Of a DNA stretch of 64,000 nucleotides, positions 57,348-64,000 are shown in pieces; the stretch's first letter is position 1; every line of letters begins with the position of its first letter. The stretch comes from UBA5951 sp012269555 (GTDB taxonomy: Bacteria; Pseudomonadota; Alphaproteobacteria; Puniceispirillales; Puniceispirillaceae). The notes beneath the pieces are model-generated. The model saw only the letters and a list, made by a program, of their open reading frames with translations. It searched no databases and was not told the origin of the DNA. Both the position numbers and the translations under genes were made by a program. The stretch lies in assembly GCA_038147755.1 (NCBI GenBank), contig JAYQTS010000014.1, forward strand, positions 124,001 to 188,000. The letters run 5' to 3'.

Positions 57348-58061
57348 TCAACTGCGCGAAATTTGTTTCAAATACTTTAGCTCATTTAGAAGGGTTAACA
57401 TGCGAGTTAGAACTATAATAATAAAAAAAATTTGAAAAGAAAAAAATAAGGTTAATAATGGCCAGAGCATCGCCGGGTCAATTGAAATGCCCTCAGATCT
57501 CATTATACTTGCAGGCTGGTGCAGCGTATGCCACCAGTCAACTGAAAATTTTACTATTGGCAAATTGATACATCCTACTAGCGCAAGAATTGCTGCTGGG
57601 CGAGCGCCTCTCTCTGACCTGTCGAATGCATTTGAAAGTGAAATATAACCAATAAAGAAAAAAAATAACACCAGCATAGAAGTTAGTCGTCCATCCCAAA
57701 CCCACCAAACACCCCAAATTGGCTTACCCCAAAAACTACCTGTTATTAGGGTTAATGCAGCAAAGCCCGTGCCGATCGGCGCGATTGAGCGCGCTGCAAT
57801 CTCTGCCAATGGATGTCGCCATATCAAAAAGAAAAATGAACATATGCCCAAGAGTAGATAACTAGATAGTGCTAACCAAGCAGAAGGAACGTGAACATAC
57901 ATAATGCGCACAGCATCTCCTTGTTGATAGTCAGCTGGAGAAACTAAAAGAGCGAGGTACAAGCCATATCCAAGAGACAAAAGACATATAACTTCTAGGA
58001 AAGGTAAAATGAAGCTTGCAACTTTTCTAAACCTAGTTGGATTTGCTAAATAATTAAACAT
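57348..58061 (-). CDS. ccmC: Haem exporter/cytochrome c maturation protein CcmC
   Basis: Inner-membrane haem-handling protein that loads haem onto CcmE; 237 aa, six helices. The tryptophan-rich WWD-type motif WGKPIWGVWWVWDGRLTS and the flanking haem-axial His (MYVHVPSAW and WWHTLHQPASI) are intact. It lies 82 bp after ccmB and is followed by ccmD. ccmE, F, G, H are not in the window. Confidence 0.96.
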   Translation of the reverse strand: MFNYLANPTRFRKVASFILPFLEVICLLSLGYGLYLALLVSPADYQQGDAVRIMYVHVPSAWLALSSYLLLGICSFFFLIWRHPLAEIAARSIAPIGTGFAALTLITGSFWGKPIWGVWWVWDGRLTSMLVLFFFFIGYISLSNAFDRSERGARPAAILALVGCINLPIVKFSVDWWHTLHQPASIMRSEGISIDPAMLWPLLTLFFSFQIFFIIIVLTRMLTLLNELKYLKQISRS

Positions 58062-58143
58062 GGCTGTCCTTAAAAGAGCACAATCTTTAAAATTCTATAA
58101 ATAGATAAAAATAAAAGCGTAATTAATTTTTGTTATTATGCCT

Positions 58144-58818
58144 TCAGTTGTTTTCTATAGCATTTTTTAGACCTAATTGCATAATTGGTATCGCTAACAC
58201 AATCAAGCTTAAATCCATAGCAATCATAATAGAAATATAAGGTTTTATAGGCGTAGTTTCAATAAGAGCTATTCCTGTCATGCACCCAAATATTATAATA
58301 GGAAGACTAAGCGGTAGAACCAAGACAGCGGCTAAAATAGCAGCTCTTCTTGCGCCTAAAACTAATCCAGAGGCAATACCCCCTAATAAGGTCATTCCAA
58401 ACAAACCAAGTACAAGTGAAATGGCAAGTTCAAAAAATATAGATAAGTTAAGCCCTATCATAGTGCAAATCACGGGTAATATAATAAGCAGTGGTATTGT
58501 TGTAACTAAGAAAAAACATAAACACTTCGCAGCAGCATAACATCCAAGTGGTTGATCATTGTGAGCTGCTTTTTCAATAAAACCGTGTAAATAATCGTCT
58601 GTAAATAATCGGTCATATGCCGGAACAACTGACACAAATGCAGCAATCCAGACAAGTGCTATGCCATATTCTGACAGCTTATTAGGGTCTGGTCCTAGTG
58701 TGAGTGGAAATAACATCATGATCAATATAAAAAACCCTATCTGGCTCAATATATCAGTCACTTGAGATATACTGATCTCAAACTCCCTTATAAAATATTG
58801 ATAGAAAATCAATATCAC
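58144..58818 (-). CDS. ccmB: Haem exporter permease CcmB
   Basis: Membrane subunit of the CcmAB ABC complex needed for release of haem-loaded CcmE; 224 aa, six hydrophobic helices. Family blocks are YFIREFEISISQVTDILSQI (core), FPLTLGPDPNKLSEYGIALVW, LGLFGMTLLGGIASGLVLG and LVLPLSLPIIIFG. Its start overlaps the ccmA stop by 4 bp, indicating coupled translation. Confidence 0.94.
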   Translation of the reverse strand: MILIFYQYFIREFEISISQVTDILSQIGFFILIMMLFPLTLGPDPNKLSEYGIALVWIAAFVSVVPAYDRLFTDDYLHGFIEKAAHNDQPLGCYAAAKCLCFFLVTTIPLLIILPVICTMIGLNLSIFFELAISLVLGLFGMTLLGGIASGLVLGARRAAILAAVLVLPLSLPIIIFGCMTGIALIETTPIKPYISIMIAMDLSLIVLAIPIMQLGLKNAIENN

Positions 58819-59450
58819 AGCTTAGCCTCTAGTTGTATGATTTGTGGTGAAAGATGCTTACATAAAGGTTGATGTGCAGCCACTATGACCCGTCCTCCAA
58901 ATTTAATATGCTCTTCGATCAATGTTTCTAGTGCTAAACAATGAAAGGAGTCCAGTGCGCTATTAGGCTCGTCCAATAACCATAGTGCTTCTTTTTGTCT
59001 ATTTGACTTCAGAAGCAGTTGACTGAGAGCAAGGCGTTGTATTTGCCCTGTTGACAAAGTCCTAATTGGTTGTTGAAAAAAATCAATAACATTGAACCTA
59101 TCCTCGTCAAACATTGATAACTTTCGCATAGATGCGATCTGAGATAGGTTTTTAGCGGCAGATAAATTAGGGTGAAAACCAAATGGGTGTCCTATGTACC
59201 AGATTGGTAAATGAGATTTTAAAGGTTCAAAAATATGTCCATTCAAACTCATCATACCATTACTGATAGGAAGATATCCGGCAATAATTCTAAGAAGACT
59301 GGTTTTGCCAGCCCCATTTGGACCATTTAATATACAAATATCTCCAGAAGAGATATTTAAATTTAAGTTCTTAAATATTAATTTATTTGCGCGAAAAAGC
59401 GTCACATTTGTTAAGGACAAAGTTGCATGTGCTAATTCAGATGAACTCAT
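58815..59450 (-). CDS. ccmA: Haem exporter ATP-binding protein CcmA
   Basis: ATPase subunit of CcmAB, 211 aa. Walker A is NGPNGAGKTSLLR, signature LSTGQIQRLALSQLLL, Walker B ALWLLDEPNSALD and H-loop VAAHQP. It starts 12 bp after the end of acnB on the same strand, so the aconitase and ccmABCD are probably one transcription unit. In many alphaproteobacteria an acnA gene borders ccmA. Confidence 0.95.
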   Translation of the reverse strand: MSSSELAHATLSLTNVTLFRANKLIFKNLNLNISSGDICILNGPNGAGKTSLLRIIAGYLPISNGMMSLNGHIFEPLKSHLPIWYIGHPFGFHPNLSAAKNLSQIASMRKLSMFDEDRFNVIDFFQQPIRTLSTGQIQRLALSQLLLKSNRQKEALWLLDEPNSALDSFHCLALETLIEEHIKFGGRVIVAAHQPLCKHLSPQIIQLEAKL

Positions 59451-59462
59451 ATCTAAGCTAAG

Positions 59463-62254
59463 TTAAAAATGTATTGAATCAGTTGTTTTCATTTGATCAA
59501 CGGGTGGAGCAAATTTTGTAAGTGTTATATTTTCTACGGCACTTTTATATTCCTCAATGGTAGGTGTTCTGCCTAGTATAGCTGATAAGACAACAACTGG
59601 TGTGGAGGCCAAAAGAGATTCCCCTTTTTTCTCTTTTGAGTCTTCAACCACACGTCCTTTAAATAGACGAGTGGATGTAGCCATTACGGTATCACCTTTT
59701 GCAGCTTTTTTCCTGGTTTCCCATACATAAATTACAACCAGGGCGTTCTAAATATAATATATTATCATAATCAATACGAGCGGTTTGTTTGGGGTTATTA
59801 TCATTAAATTCAAAACCAGAATATTTTTGTAGTATATCCCAGTCACCCTCTTCTTTTAACTCATCAATTATATTATAAGTCGGAGCCGCAACCACTAAGG
59901 GCGCATTAAATTCAACTTTACCATTTTCTTTTTCTAGATTTTTTAACATTTGTGCCACTATTTTTATATCGCCTTTATGAACCATACATGAACCAACAAA
60001 GCCTAGGTCCACTTTTTTTTGTGCCATGTAATGTGAGATTGGTCTGATTGTATCGTGGGTATAACGTTTTGATAAATCCTCGTTGTTTACATCAGGGTCA
60101 GCAATCATCGGTTCGTCGATTTGATTAAGATCTATCACGACCTCCTCAAAATACGCTGCATCCGAGTCTGGTTTTAAAGCTGGTTTTTTTCCATTTTTTA
60201 TTTCTTCGATTCGTTTTTCCGCAATTTCGATAAGCTTGTTAAGCATTCCACTTTCATTCTCGAGACCTTTATTTATCATTCCGTTGATCCGCTGAATTGA
60301 AATTTTAAGGGACTCTATGAGTGTTTTGTCGGTTGAAATACAAATAGATGCTTTTGCCTTCATTTCTGCAGTCCAGTCAGTAAAGGTAAATGCTTGGTCA
60401 GAGAGAAGAGTGCCAATGTGAACTTCAATGACTCTTCCCTGAAAAATGTTTTCTCCATATTTCTTTAACATTTGTGCCTGAGTTGCATGCACTACATCAC
60501 GAAAATCCATGTGCTCTGCCATTTTCCCTTTAAATGTTACCTTTACTGTCTCTGGAATAGGCATTGTTACCTCTCCAGTTGCTAAGGCTAGAGCTACTGT
60601 TCCAGAGTCCGCACCAAATGCTACACCCTTAGACATCCGTGTATGCGAGTCACCTCCAATAATAACTGACCAATCATCAACGGTAATATCATTTAGCACT
60701 TTGTGAATAACATCAGTCAAAGGCAAGTATTTGTTATCTGGGTCTCTACCTGTAACCAAGCCGAACTCTTTCATAAATTTCATGAGTTTAGGAGTATTTT
60801 CTTGAGCTCTCGCGTCCCAAACAGAGGCAGTGTGGCATCCAGATTGATATGCTCCATCCAAGCTTGGTGATATGGTAGTAGCTGCCATCGCTTCTAGTTC
60901 TTGAGCTGTCATAAGTCCAGTTGTATCTTGAGAGCCTACAATATTGACTTTTACTCTTACATCAGACCCGGCGTGTAAAAACGGCGTTTTTTCTTCTCAA
61001 GAGAATTGGCATTAAATATTTTTCAACGGCAGTTAGACCAACACCCTCATGAAAGACTTCTTTTGGTTTTGCATAAACAGTCTCATAATCTGTGTTTAGC
61101 AAATTATTTGCGATGGTTTGCAGTTTTTTCCCAAAAATTACAGCATAAGAACCACCTGCCTTGATAAAATCCTTCTTTTCAGGTGAGAATGATGAACTAA
61201 CATCTACTAATTGTTCACCAGTATCGTCGTTGTATAGTTTCATATTTTTTGTATTTATCGTGAGTGGGGTCCCTGTTTCCACAGAATATTTTTGTTCTAA
61301 GACTGGACTATCGTCATTGTTAAATATAGGTTTTCCATCGGCACCCTGTTTATTAACCCAGTTTTTCAAATCTATTCCTATGCCACCCGTGACACCAACT
61401 GTTGTTAGAAATATTGGTGAGATACCATTGGTTCCTGCCACTATTGGAGCCATATTTACGAAGGGTATGTATGGACTTAATGGTTTACCAGTCCAAAGAG
61501 CAACATTGTTGACGCCAGACATTCTTGATGAACCAACCCCCATGGTTCCTTTCTCTGCCACCAACATTACGCTTCTATTTGGATGTTCTTTTTGCAATTT
61601 TCTTATTTCTTTTTGTGCTTCCTCTGAAATCATGCATTTACCATGAAGCTCTCTATCGGCCCTGGAATGTGCTTGATTTCCGGGAGATAATAAATCTGTT
61701 GAAATATCTCCCTCTGCGGCAACATAAGTTACTATTTTGATCTCTTCATCAAGTTCTGGAAGTTTAGTAAAAAATTCAGCTTTCGAATAGCTTTCAAGCA
61801 ATTCTTTCGCCATTAGATTTTTTTGGTTAAAGGCGTCTTCTATCCTTTTTATATCTGAATCATATAAAAATACTTGAGTTTTAAAACCTCGGTTTGCCCT
61901 CTTGGCAAGATGGATGTCTTCACCAAGAGCAATGTTCAGAAGAACTGTTATAGAGGGTCCGCCACGCATGTGAGACAATAGTTCAAAAGCGAATTCATCA
62001 GTGATTTCTTTAATTTTAAATTTTTTAAAAATTATGTCCTGAAGGAATAGAGCTTTTTCCTGAGCTGCCTCAGTAGTTCCTGGTAATACATTATAGATTA
62101 TTAGGTTTAGAGCTTTTGTTCTATTCAAACTATTCATAGACTTTATCTCTTGAATTAGTTCTTTTACCAATCTTTTACTTTCGATTGGTTTAGCAGATAA
62201 ACCTTGAGATTTTCTATCCTCAATTTCTTTAAAATATTTTTCTATTAATTCCAT
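59463..62254 (-). CDS. acnB: Aconitate hydratase B, long Bacteroidota-like form (two frameshifts)
   Basis: [4Fe-4S] TCA-cycle enzyme isomerising citrate and isocitrate. It reads as three pieces. Piece one (start ATG 62254, MELIEKYFKEIEDRKSQGLS) has the N-terminal helical and swivel domains, with YVAAEGDISTDLLSPGNQAH (core) and KGTMGVGSSRMSGVNNVALW. Piece two has NIVGSQDTTGLMTAQELEAM, GGDSHTRMSKGVAFGADSGT and the cluster Cys in PGCNLCMGNQE. Piece three ends the protein at 59463. Removing one base from the A5 at 60977-60981 (giving VLHAGSDVRV) and one from the T6 at 59706-59711 (giving NQEKAAKGDTVMATS) restores 929 aa. The sequence closely resembles AcnB proteins of Bacteroidota as I recall them. 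Confidence 0.93.
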
Positions 62255-62537
62255 AATTTCTTCCACAAGTATCTTTTGAATAGATTTTTTTGTAAAAAAT
62301 TTCAAAAATATAGCTATTGCTGTTTAAAATTTTTAAATGGTTAATAAACAGTCAAATTATTGATGATTACTATTTTATGACGTTCATAAAATTTTTAACC
62401 ATATAATTCCACCATTTTATTAAATTCTTTTTTTAATATTTAAAATTTCGCTTGTCTTTGTGCGCTTAAATGTATGTTATCAGGAGTAATAATTTTTTAC
62501 ACAAACCAATAACTAATTTTGTAATTTAGGTCTTGTG
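62255..62537. other. Divergent intergenic region between acnB and the SUV3-like helicase
   Basis: 283-bp, very AT-rich spacer with no credible ORF. It must contain promoters for both divergent genes. Two similar segments, AAATTTTTAAATGGTTAA (about 62327-62344) and AAAATTTTTAACCAT (about 62388-62402), contain an inverted ATGGTTAA/TTAACCAT pair about 50 bp apart. I cannot assign a regulator. Confidence 0.45.
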
Positions 62538-64000
62538 ATGCCTTATACCCCAAAGATAACTATATTGTTAGGTCCAACAAATACTGGGAAAACTCATTAT
62601 GCTTTAGAAAGAATGCTTGGCTACCAGTCTGGCATGATAGGATTTCCTCTGAGATTATTAGCTCGAGAAAATTATGATAAGCTTGTTACAAAAGTTGGTG
62701 TATCACAGGTAGCACTAATAACAGGCGAAGAAAAAATATTTCCACGTCAAGCACGTTATTATTGCTGTACGGTCGAAGCAATGCCACTTGAAATAAGTGT
62801 GGAATGTCTTGCAATTGATGAGGTGCAACTCGCAAGTGACAGGGAGCGAGGTCATATTTTTACTGATAGAATTTTGCATGCTAGGGGGAAGTATGAGACA
62901 CTCCTATTAGGAGCATTAACAATACATCCCTTACTCAAAAAAATGCTTCCAGATGCAATCTTTGAAACAAGAAAGCGACTTTCTAATCTAACTTATAGTG
63001 GCCAGAAAAAAGTTACACGTCTTGGCAGGAGGTCTGCTATCGTGGCGTTTAGTGCCCCAGATGTATATCATTTAGCAGAAACTGTGAGGAGACAGCGAGG
63101 TGGAACAGCTGTGGTAATGGGTGCATTGTCTCCTAGAACTAGAAATGCACAAGTTGACATGTATCAATCTGGAGAAGTTGATTTTTTGATTGCAACAGAT
63201 GCAATTGGCATGGGCTTGAATATGGACATTGAGCACGTTGCGATAGCAGCCGAGACAAAATTTGATGGTAAGCATATGAGGCATTTATATCCAGCAGAAA
63301 TGGCTCAAATTGTTGGCCGGGCAGGAAGATATACTCAAGATGGCACATTTGGTGTTACAGAAGGTTGCAGACCTTTAGAAGATATATTGATAAATGCTCT
63401 TGAAAATCATATTTTTTTGCCCCACAGGAAGCTTTATTGGCGTAATAGAAAACTTTCATTTGAGAGCCTGAAGCTTTTGTTAAAATCTCTTGAAGCGCCA
63501 GCACCAGAACCCTATTTATTGAGGAAAGCAGATGCTATTGATCACTTAACCTTGCAAGCGCTTGCAGGTATTCCAGAAATTGCTGAGCTTGCATCGAACA
63601 AAATAAGGTTAAAATTATTATGGGATGTTGCCCAAATTCCTGATTTTCGTAACATGATGACAGATAGTCATACTGTTATGCTTGCTAAAATTTATCAAAA
63701 TCTAGCAACTACCGGAAAACTAGACAAAAAATGGGTCGCAAGTCAGTTATCGTATCTTGAGAGACTTGATGGAGATATAGACACGTTAATGGCGAGGATT
63801 GCGCATATTAGAACTTGGACATATATTACACATAAAACAAGCTGGACGGATGAACCAGAAGAGTGGCAACATCTAACAAGAACAATTGAAGATAAGTTAT
63901 CAGACGAATTACATAATCGATTAACACAACGTTTCGTGGATAAGCGGGCAGCACATTTATCAAGGCGACTGAAGGAAGCAACTAATTTGATTTCATCTGT
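62538..64000 (+). CDS. SUV3-like DEAD/DEAH-family RNA helicase (3' end cut by window edge)
   Basis: 487 residues are visible, from ATG 62538 to the right edge, without a stop. Helicase motifs in order: Walker A LLGPTNTGKTHYA (motif I), PLRLLARE (Ia), TGEE, CLAIDEVQLASDRERG (motif II, DEVQ), LLLGALT (III), VVMGALSPRTRN, FLIATDAIGMGLNMD (V) and QIVGRAGRY (VI). The GPTNTGKTH and DEVQ motifs and motif spacing match the SUV3 group, whose mitochondrial members act in RNA degradation. Alphaproteobacterial homologues usually continue with a long C-terminal region, which is missing here. Confidence 0.92.
   Translation, partial: MPYTPKITILLGPTNTGKTHYALERMLGYQSGMIGFPLRLLARENYDKLVTKVGVSQVALITGEEKIFPRQARYYCCTVEAMPLEISVECLAIDEVQLASDRERGHIFTDRILHARGKYETLLLGALTIHPLLKKMLPDAIFETRKRLSNLTYSGQKKVTRLGRRSAIVAFSAPDVYHLAETVRRQRGGTAVVMGALSPRTRNAQVDMYQSGEVDFLIATDAIGMGLNMDIEHVAIAAETKFDGKHMRHLYPAEMAQIVGRAGRYTQDGTFGVTEGCRPLEDILINALENHIFLPHRKLYWRNRKLSFESLKLLLKSLEAPAPEPYLLRKADAIDHLTLQALAGIPEIAELASNKIRLKLLWDVAQIPDFRNMMTDSHTVMLAKIYQNLATTGKLDKKWVASQLSYLERLDGDIDTLMARIAHIRTWTYITHKTSWTDEPEEWQHLTRTIEDKLSDELHNRLTQRFVDKRAAHLSRRLKEATNLISS

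Noticed and set aside
59463..59684. Independent 73-aa gene downstream of the aconitase
   Set aside because: Its sequence continues the AcnB C-terminus (MATSTRLFKGRVVEDSKEKK) after a one-base shift, so it is part of acnB.
62327..62402. Possible att or transposon inverted repeats near acnB
   Set aside because: The ATGGTTAA/TTAACCAT pair is only 8 bp in very AT-rich DNA, with no integrase, transposase or target duplication nearby.
1..64000. CRISPR arrays, insertion sequences, prophage or toxin-antitoxin genes
   Set aside because: No regularly spaced repeats, transposases, integrases or phage structural genes were seen; almost all space is filled by recognisable housekeeping genes.

Overview
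This AT-rich window reads as a dense chromosomal segment of a free-living, aerobic, Gram-negative alphaproteobacterium. The alphaproteobacterial signature comes from several places: an F-type ATP synthase Fo operon carrying both b and b' subunits and no F1 genes, the mutY / dciA (DUF721) / dsbA / smc neighbourhood, the small families DUF1674 (SDHAF4-like) and DUF1491, a ctaC-ctaD-ctaB-small membrane protein-ctaG-ctaE cytochrome oxidase operon, a ccmABCD cluster, and a SUV3-like helicase. Low GC and compact spacing suggest a marine lineage (SAR116-like is my best guess, weakly held). I see no tRNA, rRNA, insertion sequence, prophage or CRISPR array.

Layout. 1-4 kb: a truncated RluB-type pseudouridine synthase, tadA, purD, xseA. 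4-8 kb: the lipid A/Kdo block lpxL-lpxK-waaA-DUF374 on the minus strand. 8-18 kb: an MsbA-type exporter, a tyrosine phosphatase, both halves of the TldD/TldE protease (pmbA and tldD), argC, ubiA, rsmE, gshA. 18-25 kb: the aa3-type cytochrome c oxidase operon with assembly factors, SURF1 and thrC. 25-31 kb: algH, a DsbD/ScsB-like reductase, a peroxiredoxin, rnhA-thrB-ispH and an orphan lipoprotein. 31-34 kb: atpI-atpB-atpE-atpF'-atpF. 34-42 kb: smc, dsbA, dciA, mutY, purH. 42-51 kb: a heparinase-like gene, rsmB, DUF1674, DUF1491, hisD, a secreted nuclease, a SOUL protein, RidA, an EamA transporter, dusA, yciB. 52-57 kb: a five-gene cobalamin/C1 cluster. 57-62 kb: ccmABCD with an AcnB-type aconitase. 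The right edge cuts a SUV3-like helicase.

The most interesting region is 52.0-57.2 kb. It encodes a stand-alone MetH-like corrinoid protein, a small protein of the family misnamed 'virulence factor', a MetF-like methylenetetrahydrofolate reductase, a stand-alone pterin-binding methyltransferase, and a RamA-like ferredoxin/ASKHA corrinoid reactivator. Together these look like a methionine synthase broken into separate proteins with an ATP-dependent reactivator replacing the SAM-dependent activation domain. The homocysteine-binding module is not in the window. The pterin-binding protein and the reactivator share an arginine-rich C-terminal tail.

A second theme is technical. At least eleven single-base frameshifts, most in short homopolymers, break otherwise intact housekeeping genes: ubiA, gshA, ctaG, ispH, smc, mutY, the heparinase-like gene, the EamA transporter, the MTHFR gene and acnB (twice), with tadA a likely twelfth. 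Restoring one base in each gives a full-length protein, so these are most simply sequencing or assembly indels. I annotate each as one gene across its full span. Two small genes, ccmD and a CoxF-like gene, were recovered by hand.
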